Below, piece after piece: positions 1-7,288 of a stretch of 9,844 nucleotides of DNA. How positions within the stretch are numbered: the first letter of the stretch is position 1; every line of letters starts with the position of its first letter. Below the pieces are notes generated by a model, which worked only from the letters and a program-made list of their open reading frames with translations, did not search any database and was not told the DNA's origin. Origin of the DNA: Clostridia bacterium (GTDB lineage Bacteria > Bacillota > UBA994 > PWPR01); contig PWPR01000121.1 of assembly GCA_003557085.1 (NCBI GenBank), positions 1 through 9,844 on the forward strand, in the 5' to 3' direction. The position numbers and the translations under genes were made by a program.

Positions 1-47
1 CCTACTTTCTTATGTACTGGCTTCCTAATACTACAGCCATTCCATCT
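1..47. other. Left edge, no feature seen
   Basis: This is the short stretch downstream of the SWIM gene stop codon. It can form a weak 5-bp stem (TGGCT/AGCCA on the minus strand) but has no T-tract, so I do not call a terminator. No coding signal is convincing. Confidence 0.5.
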
Positions 48-1733
48 TTATTTTAACTGACGATCAACTTTAGAAAGCTCATCAATAAATGCTGGCTTTC
101 TATAATATGTTTTCTTTAACTCATCTACAATGCAGTTTGCCCTTTTGTAGAAACTCAGCTTAGCAAAATCTAGTATAATTTTACAAACCCCTCTATATTG
201 CTTTCTATAAGTAGCACTTTTAGCTTCCCTTCTAATATAATCTAGATAAATTTGCTTAACTTCTTCTTGATAATCATCAATTAGATATGTAAATAGTTGA
301 GTAATAGAATCAGGCTTTCTTCTAGCAAAGTTAACTATCTCTTCTGTGAGGTTTTCATATACTATGATTTCTCTATAGGTACTACTAAGGTGCATCTTTT
401 TATTTTTCATAAGGTTTAATAGCTTACTGAGTTCATAAGTCCATTCTTCTTTATTAAGTATTTCTTTTAACTCTTTAAAGTAGCTGGGCTCTCCTCGTAG
501 AGCAAACTCCTGAGCAAGTGTTTTTAGCTGAGTTAAATCATTAGCCTCTTTGCATGCTCTATATCTTAAATTTTTCCATCTATTAATCTTTCTGTCTGAC
601 AATGCATCCTCCTGCTCCCATTTTGTGCACAGTTTAATTGCTTCCTTATAGTTTTTTGCTTTCATGGCTTCGTTAAAGGCTATCTCTTTAAAAGCAGGAT
701 ATTTCATGTTTGCTATGATGTATTCTTTTATTATTACATCTGAGTTGAATTTTTTGACTAGCTCAAACTTTGCTAGATTGATCTGCTCTAAATACTGCAT
801 CTCATAATACTGACTTACATCAAGCATGTTAAATGCATTTTCAATTAGATAAAGCTTACTCTCAATTAAATGCCTATTGCTATCTTCAGCAATTTGTACA
901 CAGTATTTCAGCATATCTAAAGACATCTCTGGTAATACATGATGAACTAAGCTCACTAAGTCAATAACATCTCGAAGAATAGCATCTTTTTCTATCTTGC
1001 TTTCAATTCCTGAAACAGATTTTTCTATAATAAGTGCAGCTTTTTCAATACAATACGAGGCCTCATAGTTATACTCATTTTCTTCATACAAATCAATCAT
1101 TTCCCTTATTACAACCATAGCCAACTTAGCTGCCTGCAACTTATCACTGACAAACAACTCATTAGCTCTATCCAACACACTTTCTGCCCCTCTAATAGCT
1201 GCTTCAATATCTAAATAAGAGCCATTCCTAGTATAAACATAAGCATCATTAATACTATTATGAATAATTCTACTAGCATAATTTATACTTAATGATTTAT
1301 CAGAAAATGCAAGTAATATCTTGTTAGCTACTATTTCATTTTCATCTGCAATATTGATTAAAAAGTCGACTATCTCACTCTTATCAATTTTAGCTAAAAT
1401 GTCTTTTACAATACTCAAATCACTGTTTGCAGTAAATAGCTTAGTGTTTGTCTCAAAACTATCATAGTAATCACTTAAATAATATAGCAAAGCTACTATG
1501 TGTTTGCAGTATACTCCATAATCATAAGGACAGTCGCAAAAGCAAAAGCTAATCTCCAAATCTTCAGTAAGTTCAATAGATGTAATGTATACCGACGAGC
1601 CCCTTATCTGAGCCTCGAAGTTATTCTTCTCTGTCTCTTCAACTGATATGATATGATTATTTTGATAATAGTTAAATCCTCTACTAATGATTCTTGTGTC
1701 AATGAAATCTCCAAAATTGTAAATATTGATCAT
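48..1733 (-). CDS. SWIM zinc-finger domain protein
   Basis: This 561-aa protein has a SWIM zinc finger near its N-terminus, seen as C66-x-C68, a seven-residue gap, then C76-x-H78. It is preceded by the usual N-terminal lead-in (an RGxxYY stretch at about residues 18-23). An extra C64 lies next to the finger. SWIM fingers bind DNA or protein partners. The remaining ~480 residues are lysine- and glutamate-rich and look all-helical, resembling the TPR-like repeats of other bacterial SWIM proteins; the cellular role is not known. The ATG at 1731-1733 is used because the SWIM lead-in begins there, although the ribosome site is weak (a GGAG lies about 28 nt upstream). It follows the uracil-DNA glycosylase by 47 bp with no terminator between, so the two are probably co-transcribed. 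I see no catalytic domain. Confidence 0.88.
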   Translation of the reverse strand: MINIYNFGDFIDTRIISRGFNYYQNNHIISVEETEKNNFEAQIRGSSVYITSIELTEDLEISFCFCDCPYDYGVYCKHIVALLYYLSDYYDSFETNTKLFTANSDLSIVKDILAKIDKSEIVDFLINIADENEIVANKILLAFSDKSLSINYASRIIHNSINDAYVYTRNGSYLDIEAAIRGAESVLDRANELFVSDKLQAAKLAMVVIREMIDLYEENEYNYEASYCIEKAALIIEKSVSGIESKIEKDAILRDVIDLVSLVHHVLPEMSLDMLKYCVQIAEDSNRHLIESKLYLIENAFNMLDVSQYYEMQYLEQINLAKFELVKKFNSDVIIKEYIIANMKYPAFKEIAFNEAMKAKNYKEAIKLCTKWEQEDALSDRKINRWKNLRYRACKEANDLTQLKTLAQEFALRGEPSYFKELKEILNKEEWTYELSKLLNLMKNKKMHLSSTYREIIVYENLTEEIVNFARRKPDSITQLFTYLIDDYQEEVKQIYLDYIRREAKSATYRKQYRGVCKIILDFAKLSFYKRANCIVDELKKTYYRKPAFIDELSKVDRQLK

Positions 1734-1780
1734 CTTATAATTTCTTAGTATTAACTACTAAAGCTCCTTACTTAAATATC

Positions 1781-2338
1781 TTACTGAAATTGGAAATCTT
1801 CGTATCTTTCCATGAGTCTTTTCATATCTTCCCACACTGTTCTTTTCTTACTAAGATCTCTCAAAAGAGCTGCTGGATGATAAGTTGCCATTATACTGCA
1901 ACTTTTTCTTTCAAAAAACTTACCATGCTCTTGTGAGACCTTGAAATCCTTATTAATTAATGCTTGTGCAGCTACTCTACCAAGACACAAAATAATCTTG
2001 GGTCTAATAAGCAAGAACTGTTTTCTTAGATATGGAATACATAAGCTTATCTCTTCTTCTAAAGGTTCCCTATTTTTTGGAGGCCTGCATTTTACTACAT
2101 TCGTTATATACACTTCTTCTCGCTTCAAGTCTATAGCTTGCAAAATATTATCAAGAAGTTGACCAGCCTTACCCACAAAGGGTTCTCCTTTGATATCCTC
2201 ATTATATCCTGGTGCCTCACCAACAATCATTAAAATAGCTTCTTTACTTCCTCCGCCGACAACAGCATTTTTTCTGTTTTGGTGCAGCTGGCATTGCTGA
2301 CAATTCTTTATTGCGTTGTTCAGGCCATTCCAACTCAT
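1781..2338 (-). CDS. Type 4 uracil-DNA glycosylase (Fe-S)
   Basis: This 185-aa enzyme should remove uracil from DNA to start base-excision repair of deaminated cytosine. It has the hallmarks of family 4: four cysteines for a [4Fe-4S] cluster (C13 and C16 as CxxC, then C84 and C100), the GEAPG motif at residues 40-44, the TNVVKCRPP block with N80, and the HPAALLR motif with H154 near the C-terminus. The length fits the family. The start is the ATG at 2336-2338, which follows a near-perfect AAGGAGG at 5 nt spacing. A TTG in the same frame 21 nt upstream would read through that ribosome site and is rejected. It lies 86 bp after the amidohydrolase and 47 bp before the SWIM gene, in the same direction, and may share their transcript. 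Family assignment is firm; activity is inferred from intact motifs. Confidence 0.94.
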   Translation of the reverse strand: MSWNGLNNAIKNCQQCQLHQNRKNAVVGGGSKEAILMIVGEAPGYNEDIKGEPFVGKAGQLLDNILQAIDLKREEVYITNVVKCRPPKNREPLEEEISLCIPYLRKQFLLIRPKIILCLGRVAAQALINKDFKVSQEHGKFFERKSCSIMATYHPAALLRDLSKKRTVWEDMKRLMERYEDFQFQ

Positions 2339-2424
2339 AAAGTCCTCCTTTTTGCACAAAATATCCTCTCATCTTAGTTATTTTTGAGACCATGTCCATC
2401 ATATTAACTTAATTTTCGCATTGA

Positions 2425-3585
2425 TTATTTTGAATGGGCTAGTTTTCCTGCTATGTATACCTTCTCTACACTTGTGAAGTTGCTCAATGGGTATCCATCA
2501 TGAATTACTAAATCAGCCTCTTTACCAGACTCAATGCTTCCTATTTTATCTTCTAATCCAATAAGTCTTGCTGGATTTATGGTTATAGCTTCAAAAGCTT
2601 TACCTTCAGGCATTCCATATCTAATAGCCAGCCCAGCATTCATTGCTAAATACTTCGTATGTGAAGAAGGACTTACTGCGTCCATTGTAATAATCACTTT
2701 AGCTCCTGCTTTAGCTAAAACTCCTGGAGTATTCATTCTGACATCCCATATCTCTTGTTTGTATGGATTGATAATCATCGGGCCTACAACACAATAGCAG
2801 CCTTTTTCTGCAAGTAGACCTGCAATGTGATATCCTTCTGTACAATGCTCTATTGAATAATTAAGATCAAACTCTTCAGCAATTCTGATTGCTGTTACAA
2901 TATCATCTGCTCTATGAGCATGAATCCTTGCCATATATTCTTTCTTAATAACTTTTACTAATTGCTCTAAACCCAAATCTCTCTCAAAAAATTGCTCTTT
3001 CTCTTTAGCATGCTCTTTGTTTTTTATGTAATCTTGAGCTTTGATTAAAGCCTGTCTCATTAAAGCAGCATTTCCCATTCTTGTTGAAGGCATTTTTTTC
3101 CTAGAGCCATAAGAGTTTTTTGGATTTTCCCCTAAAGCAAACTTCATTGCTTCAGTATTTGGAATAACCATGTCGTAAACTGTACTACCCATTGTTTTCA
3201 TGGCAAACCCTGTGCCCCCGACAATATTTGAACTCCCTGGTCCCGTATATGCTGTTGTTATTCCTGCCTCAAGCGATATTTGGATTGCATTATCATCTGG
3301 ATTAAGAGAATCTACACCCCTGATTTCTGGCCTAACTGGGTCAGTTTTTTCATTCCCGTCAGCTGTTGCCGGAACTTGCACTTCTCCAAATATACCCAAA
3401 TGAGTATGAGCATCTATAAAACCTGGTGTAATTTCTTTCCCTTTAGCATCCACTACTTCATAATCATTAGGTATTTTTAAATCAACACCTACTTCTTCGA
3501 TTAGACCATTACTTATTAGTATGATTCCACTCTCTATTACTCCATTAGTTATTGTATAAATCTTTGCTCCTTTTATAGCTAACAA
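2425..3585 (-). CDS. Imidazolonepropionase-like amidohydrolase
   Basis: This is a 386-aa metal-dependent amidohydrolase of the imidazolonepropionase/dihydroorotase-like group, probably cytosolic. It has a small N-terminal beta-sandwich part, then the TIM-barrel metal motif GFIDAHTHLG (residues 56-65 from this start), HAHRADD (about 222-228), the EHCTEG histidine (about 247) and a TMDAVSPS segment carrying the late aspartate. The C-terminus has the family signature TINPARLIG followed by GSIESGKEADLVI. The substrate cannot be told from sequence. I prefer the TTG at 3583-3585: it follows AAAGGA at 8 nt spacing, gives the family-like N-terminus MLAIKGAKIYT, and suits the promoter just upstream. 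The ATG at 3592-3594 abuts the GAAAGG with no spacing; if it were used the protein would be 389 aa. It follows the terminator of the selenoprotein operon. Confidence 0.9.
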   Translation of the reverse strand: MLAIKGAKIYTITNGVIESGIILISNGLIEEVGVDLKIPNDYEVVDAKGKEITPGFIDAHTHLGIFGEVQVPATADGNEKTDPVRPEIRGVDSLNPDDNAIQISLEAGITTAYTGPGSSNIVGGTGFAMKTMGSTVYDMVIPNTEAMKFALGENPKNSYGSRKKMPSTRMGNAALMRQALIKAQDYIKNKEHAKEKEQFFERDLGLEQLVKVIKKEYMARIHAHRADDIVTAIRIAEEFDLNYSIEHCTEGYHIAGLLAEKGCYCVVGPMIINPYKQEIWDVRMNTPGVLAKAGAKVIITMDAVSPSSHTKYLAMNAGLAIRYGMPEGKAFEAITINPARLIGLEDKIGSIESGKEADLVIHDGYPLSNFTSVEKVYIAGKLAHSK

Positions 3586-3608
3586 ATCTAACATCCTTTC
3601 AAATAAGC

Positions 3609-3637
3609 TATATATAGTTTCAACACTACCCCTTCAA
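3609..3637 (-). promoter_or_regulatory. Putative sigma70 promoter of the amidohydrolase
   Basis: On the minus strand a TTGAAG box (3632-3637) is followed after 17 bp by TATATA (3609-3614). This predicts transcription from about 3602, a short leader with GAAAGG and the TTG start at 3585. Each box matches consensus at four of six positions. Confidence 0.5.
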
Positions 3638-3663
3638 TACCTTTTATTGTTATAAAGTTGGAG

Positions 3664-3700
3664 AAAAAAAACTTCCCAACAATTAACCAAGTTGAGAAGT
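3664..3700 (-). terminator. Terminator of the selenoprotein operon
   Basis: Read on the minus strand, ACTTCTCAAC pairs with GTTGGGAAGT (10 bp with one wobble pair) around a 10-nt loop, followed directly by a run of T residues. It begins 7 bp after the stop codon of the GrdB-like gene. On the plus strand the hairpin is followed by TTTT, so it could also work weakly in that direction. Confidence 0.9.
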
Positions 3701-3706
3701 TTTTAA

Positions 3707-4648
3707 CTAATATTTTATATCAAGCTTCTTAAATGATTTGCTAGAGCTAGCACTCTTTAATAACTTAAGACTCTCTTTTAAAACTATTTCGTGCTGATTG
3801 TAGTTTCCTGGTTTCCCAAGAGGTCTTCCCATTGGGAATGGTGTTAATACTATCCTAGGCAAACTCATTGATGCCAGTTTTTCACTAAATGCTTCTGTAG
3901 CTATTATTACTGTTGGCAGATTATTCTCTTCAAGAATTCTAGCAACGTGTCCTACAGACACGTGACATACTGGTCAAGCTGGAACTAATACAATACCATC
4001 TAAATCGTGCTTCACAATTTTAGGGAGCCAATTCTTATTGACTTCGTTAATTAAAGCTTTTTGTGCACAAGCTCCAACAAATGAGTAAAGTTCATTACAA
4101 AGTAGCTTAATATAGCCTTGTTTCTCTAAACTTTTTAATACATCAATTGGAAAAGCTACATTTGGATCAAGTTTTGCCCCAGTAATATCATACCCTCCAT
4201 GTCTAACACTTAAATCTTGTTTTCTAGTTTCTTTAGGAATGATTGACAGGGATGGTTTCTCTCTTAAAAAGTCAGATATTCTTGCAACTGCGTCATTTTG
4301 AGTAAACTCTTTAACATCAAATGGATTAGGATCATCTCCTGATACAAAGTGACCTGTTGAAGTTAAAAGACCTATTTTTGAAACTGATAGATCTTCTCTC
4401 ATCTTGCAAAATGGTCCTTGAGCATATGTGAACTTTGCATCTCCTTGATAGGCTTTAGCCTGACCATTGACAATATGCTTTATTATTTCATTATAATTGT
4501 CTTCATTTAATGAACTAGCAACTAATTTCATCAAGTTCTCAATGAAATTTGCTGCTTCATCATCACTAAAGTTTGCTAAAAACTTAAAACTTAGATTGTT
4601 TCTACTACCGTAAGCAAAAGACTTCTTAAACTCGCTAAAAGACATCAT
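3707..4648 (-). CDS. GrdB/PrdB-family selenoprotein (UGA = Sec225)
   Basis: Read through the in-frame UGA at 3974-3976, this is one 313-aa protein of the glycine/betaine/sarcosine/D-proline reductase selenoprotein B family. The joined frame gives IVLVPA-U-PVCH then SVGHVARILEE, a U-x-x-C redox motif at the place where relatives carry Sec or Cys. Conserved stretches lie on both sides of the UGA: TSTGHFVSGDDPNPF (about 105-119), the SVRHGGYD region (about 157-164) and YSFVGA before it, and PRIVLTPFPMGRPLG after it. In known members component B binds the substrate and the selenol attacks it; this protein's substrate is unknown. It is shorter than GrdB (~430 aa) and longer than PrdB (~240 aa), and no grdA, grdE or prdA is nearby. 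The ATG (ATGATG, 4648) follows GAGG by 7 nt. It starts 18 bp after the AhpD-like gene, in one operon. Confidence 0.92.
3945..3976 (-). promoter_or_regulatory. Sec UGA codon and bSECIS hairpin (GrdB-like gene)
   Basis: The UGA (3974-3976) is followed after 10 nt by a perfect 7-bp stem, ACGUGUC/GACACGU (3957-3963 with 3945-3951), closing the loop UGUAG (3952-3956). The loop starts 18 nt after the UGA and contains GU, as expected for a bacterial SECIS recognised by SelB. It lies inside the coding region, as bacterial SECIS elements do. Confidence 0.8.
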
Positions 4649-4666
4649 AGTAAATCCTCTTCCTTT

Positions 4667-5200
4667 TTATTCTTCTAGTTCTACTCCTAGTCCATCAGCA
4701 ATTCTGTTAACATAATTAAAATAAGCAGTTACTTGATTGATATCAAATATATCTTTGTCACTAAAGGAAGCCTCTTTTAGTGTAGTAATATCTTCCTTTG
4801 TTATATTACTACTGTCTATAGTTAACTTCTCTGCATACTCAAGCATTTTCAGTTCTCTATTACTGATATTAGCTGCTCTAAAGTCTTTTATCAATTGCTC
4901 GTAATTGTCATTTTCGCTAACTAGTCGAAGCGCTGCTCCGTGATTCACTTGTCAATACTGACATGAGTTAGTGGCTGAAACAACTACTGCTATCATCTCT
5001 CTTTCTTCACGTGATAAGCCAGATTCTCCAAACATAATCGTTTTGTAAAGATTAAGATGGGCTTCTAATATTTCTGGTTGTAAACTATGTACTTTGAGTA
5101 TATGAGCTACCCGATTTTTTGGATTATTACTAATCTCTTCATAAAGCTTAGCTAATTTGCCCTGAGCTTCTTTTTCATTTACCATCTTTATATAAGCCAA
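4667..5200 (-). CDS. AhpD-like selenoprotein, CxxU active site
   Basis: Read through the in-frame UGA at 4952-4954, this is one ~177-aa protein of the carboxymuconolactone decarboxylase/AhpD fold (peroxidase-related group). The active site reads ATNSC-QY-U-QVNHGAAL, so C80 and Sec83 form a C-x-x-U pair. H87 lies 4 residues after Sec and E68 lies 12 before C80. This matches the spacing of Glu118, Cys130, Cys133 and His137 in M. tuberculosis AhpD, with the second cysteine replaced by Sec. A peroxide- or disulfide-reducing role is inferred. The start is uncertain: a GTG at 5227 lies upstream of the predicted transcription start (about 5224). I prefer the TTG at 5200, which gives MAYIKMV after AGAGAGAGG, though that spacing is short; an ATG at 5185 is the alternative. 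It is the first gene of the operon, divergent from merR. Confidence 0.92.
4926..4954 (-). promoter_or_regulatory. Sec UGA codon and bSECIS hairpin (AhpD-like gene)
   Basis: Eleven nt after the UGA (4952-4954) a 6-bp stem CGGAGC/GCUUCG (4935-4940 with 4926-4931, one G-U pair) closes the loop AGC (4932-4934). The loop starts 18 nt after the UGA. AAU and GUU can add a short lower stem across an internal loop. It is weaker than the hairpin in the next gene, and AAGUG/CGCUU is a competing pairing. Confidence 0.6.
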
Positions 5201-5224
5201 AGCCTCTCTCTTTTCACTTTTATG

Positions 5225-5283
5225 CACTAAATTCTATCATTTTCTTACGTTTACGTCAACTTTTACGATGTACTGATTTAGTG
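5225..5283. repeat. Inverted repeat and TTACG repeats between divergent promoters
   Basis: CACTAAAT (5225-5232) and ATTTAGTG (5276-5283) are perfect 8-bp inverted copies flanking the divergent promoter region, each touching the -10 box on its side. Between them TTACG occurs three times (5245-5249, 5251-5255, 5263-5267), in part as ACGTTTACGT. These are candidate binding sites for the adjacent MerR regulator; no binding is shown. Confidence 0.4.
5231..5259 (-). promoter_or_regulatory. Sigma70 promoter of the selenoprotein operon
   Basis: On the minus strand TTGACG (5254-5259), a 17-bp spacer and TAGAAT (5231-5236) make a near-consensus promoter with a predicted start near 5224. The 17-bp spacer is shorter than the 19-20 bp of classical MerR-activated promoters, so simple repression or upstream control is more likely than MerR-style DNA untwisting. 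Confidence 0.75.
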
Positions 5284-5290
5284 ATATACT
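5262..5290 (+). promoter_or_regulatory. Extended -10 promoter of the merR gene
   Basis: TTTACG (5262-5267), a 17-bp spacer and TATACT (5285-5290), with TG one base upstream of the -10 (5282-5283), give a strong extended -10 promoter. The predicted start is about 5297. Its -35 is only 2 bp from the -35 of the opposing promoter, so one bound regulator could control both. Confidence 0.75.
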
Positions 5291-5318
5291 ATTAAGAGAG
5301 GGGGTGTTCTTTAAGACA

Positions 5319-5741
5319 ATGAATAATGAACTTAAAATTGGTGAGCTTAGTAAACTCGCCAGGGTCAGTGATAGAACCATTAGATATTATGAGGAGATTG
5401 GCTTAATTAAGCCTTCTTCAGTTACAAGTGGTGGCATGCGTATTTTTTCAAAAAGAGCTTTACATCGTTTAGAGATTATTAAAACTTACAAAGAGTTAGG
5501 TCTTGAACTAAGTGAAATCAAAAACTTACTACCCCTAGAAACAGGACAAACAAAAGCTGAAATGCTAGCAGGTTCAAGAAAAATCTTAACTACACAATTA
5601 GATAGAATTGCTGCTGAAATTGATTATTTGCAGGATATTAAGAAGAAACACCTCCTACATTTAAAACTTTTAGATATTTGCGAAAACTGCAAACAAGATA
5701 CTTGTCCAAAAGATTGCCAAAGCAAGAATGCTTATATTTGA
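5319..5741 (+). CDS. MerR-family transcriptional regulator, Cys-rich tail
   Basis: This 140-aa protein has a typical N-terminal MerR winged helix-turn-helix: KIGELSKLARVS at residues 6-17, TIRYYEEIGLI at 20-30, then a GGMRIFSKRAL wing. A second helical part (YKELGLELSEIKNLL) leads to a long dimerisation coiled coil (about 75-118). The C-terminus carries C121-x2-C124-x4-C129-x3-C133, a likely metal- or thiol-sensing site. MerR proteins bind as dimers between promoter elements and respond to metals, oxidants or drugs; the signal here is unknown. The start is the ATG at 5319, with AGAGAGGGGG upstream at slightly long spacing. A GTG at 5304 would lie about 7 nt from the predicted transcript start and on the ribosome site. 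It is divergent from the selenoprotein operon and upstream of the AbgB-like gene, so both are candidate targets. Confidence 0.92.
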   Translation: MNNELKIGELSKLARVSDRTIRYYEEIGLIKPSSVTSGGMRIFSKRALHRLEIIKTYKELGLELSEIKNLLPLETGQTKAEMLAGSRKILTTQLDRIAAEIDYLQDIKKKHLLHLKLLDICENCKQDTCPKDCQSKNAYI

Positions 5742-5882
5742 GATCTAATTTGCTAGTAAGTGCTAAAGCAATTGTTAAACAACCGACTATTTAGCAATTT
5801 AAAGCAGTTGACAAACAGAGTCTTTTGTAGCAATCTTTATTGTGTAGTAAAAACTAAAAATCATTATATAAGGGGATCTTTC

Positions 5883-7259
5883 ATGACTAAAGCAATTGCA
5901 TTAGAGCACATTGATAAAAACGCACAAGGATTAGAAGAACTAGCAAGAAGAATCTGGGAGTTTCCAGAGATAGCATATGAAGAACACCAAGCTACTAAAT
6001 GGACAGCAGAATATTTGCATGAACATGGTTTTACAGTAGAAACTAATTACGTAGGAATGCCAACAGCGATAAAAGCAACTTGGGGTCAAGGAAAGCCTGT
6101 TATTGGGCTATTGGGAGAATATGATGCTTTAGCTAATATGAGCCAGAAGCTGACTACTACAAAAGACCCTGTCACTAAAGGAGCACCTGGACAAGCCTGT
6201 GGTCACAATCTTTTAGGAGTTGCACATGTTGGAGCAGCAACTAGTTTAAAGAAAGCCCTTGAAGAGAAAAACCTTGAAGGAACAATAATATATTATGGTT
6301 GTCCTGCAGAAGAAGTTTTAACAGGAAAAGGTTTTATGGCAAGAGCTGGAGCATTTAAAGAAATTGATTTTTCAATGGCGTTTCACCCAGGGAGTGATAA
6401 TTCAGTTACAACAGGGCGCATGACTGCTCTAAATAGTGTCATTTTTAAGTTTCATGGTATAACTGCACATGCTGGTGGAGATCCACATAATGGGAGAAGC
6501 GCTCTTGATGCAGTTGAGCAACTCAATGTTGGAGCAAACTATTTAAGAGAACATGTTACAGATGATGTTAGAATCCATTATGTAATAACTGATGGAGGAC
6601 AAGCACCTAATATAGTCCCTGATTATGCTTCTGTCTGGTATTATGTGAGGGCTTTATCAAGAGAAGCTGTTGAGGATACTTATAATAGGCTGATTAAAAT
6701 TGCTAAAGGAGCTGCCATGTCGACTGAGACAGAGGTAGAGATTGAGTTTTTAGGTGGTTGCTATAATACTCAACAAAATAAAGTCCTAGTAGATTTAATT
6801 CACAATACTATGAAAGAAATTGACCTTCCACAGTGGACTGATGATGAAGTTAGTTTTGCCAAAGAGTTGAACTTAGTAAGTCCTAATTATAAGAAATTTA
6901 AAGATGCGATTGAAAAAGATGGTCATCTAGCTAATAAGGTATCAGATATAAAAAATGTCAATGGTTATGGCTCTACAGATGTAGGTGATGTTCAACACAT
7001 AGCCCCTGGAGTTATGTTTTCTACAGCTTGTAAAAACTTAGCTGCACCTGGCCATAGTTGGCAAGTTACTGCATGTTCTGGCCATTCTATTGGAATGAAG
7101 GGAATGCTATATGCAGCAAAAGTTATGGCTGCTGCAGGCCTCAAAGCTATCGAAAACCCAGATATCGTTGAAAAAGCAAAAGAAGAGTTTAAGCAAGTAA
7201 TGGGAGATTATAAATATAAGTGCCCAATGAACGACGAAGTTCCTATTCCTAATGCATAA
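5883..7259 (+). CDS. AbgB-like M20 family amidohydrolase
   Basis: This 458-aa cytosolic metallohydrolase belongs to peptidase family M20D and most resembles AbgB, the p-aminobenzoyl-glutamate hydrolase subunit (GLLGEYDALANMSQK at residues 75-89 is characteristic). Expected metal ligands are present: C106 and H108 in QACGHN, E143-E144 in PAEE, H168 in AFHPG and H401 in SGHSIGMKG. The dimerisation domain spans about residues 185-300. It should cleave an N-acyl or p-aminobenzoyl amino acid amide; the substrate is not certain, and no AbgA partner or AbgT transporter is present. The ATG at 5883 follows AAGGGG with good spacing. An in-frame extension back to 5760 has no ribosome site and a sequence unlike the family, so I reject it. 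It lies 141 bp after merR on the same strand and is followed by a strong terminator. Confidence 0.92.
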   Translation: MTKAIALEHIDKNAQGLEELARRIWEFPEIAYEEHQATKWTAEYLHEHGFTVETNYVGMPTAIKATWGQGKPVIGLLGEYDALANMSQKLTTTKDPVTKGAPGQACGHNLLGVAHVGAATSLKKALEEKNLEGTIIYYGCPAEEVLTGKGFMARAGAFKEIDFSMAFHPGSDNSVTTGRMTALNSVIFKFHGITAHAGGDPHNGRSALDAVEQLNVGANYLREHVTDDVRIHYVITDGGQAPNIVPDYASVWYYVRALSREAVEDTYNRLIKIAKGAAMSTETEVEIEFLGGCYNTQQNKVLVDLIHNTMKEIDLPQWTDDEVSFAKELNLVSPNYKKFKDAIEKDGHLANKVSDIKNVNGYGSTDVGDVQHIAPGVMFSTACKNLAAPGHSWQVTACSGHSIGMKGMLYAAKVMAAAGLKAIENPDIVEKAKEEFKQVMGDYKYKCPMNDEVPIPNA

Positions 7260-7288
7260 AAATTAATAAACCTTAGCAATAAAAGATA

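Noticed and set aside
1941..3480. Plus-strand ORFs of 66-87 codons at 1941-2162, 2534-2797, 3200-3403 and 3280-3480
   Set aside because: They lie opposite the glycosylase and amidohydrolase genes, whose motifs are intact, and show no recognisable protein features.
3971..3979. UGA as a sequencing error or inactivating nonsense mutation in the GrdB-like gene
   Set aside because: The UGA sits at the expected redox position, a SECIS-like hairpin follows, and the adjacent gene shows the same pattern independently.
5808..5840. Promoter for the AbgB-like gene from the TTGACA at 5808-5813
   Set aside because: The -35 is perfect, but no acceptable -10 lies 16-20 bp downstream. An ACAAA/TTTGT dyad (5811-5828) is too weak to call an operator.
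5760..5882. N-terminal extension of the AbgB-like protein to 5760
   Set aside because: The extension has no ribosome site and does not resemble the family, while the ATG at 5883 has a good AAGGGG.
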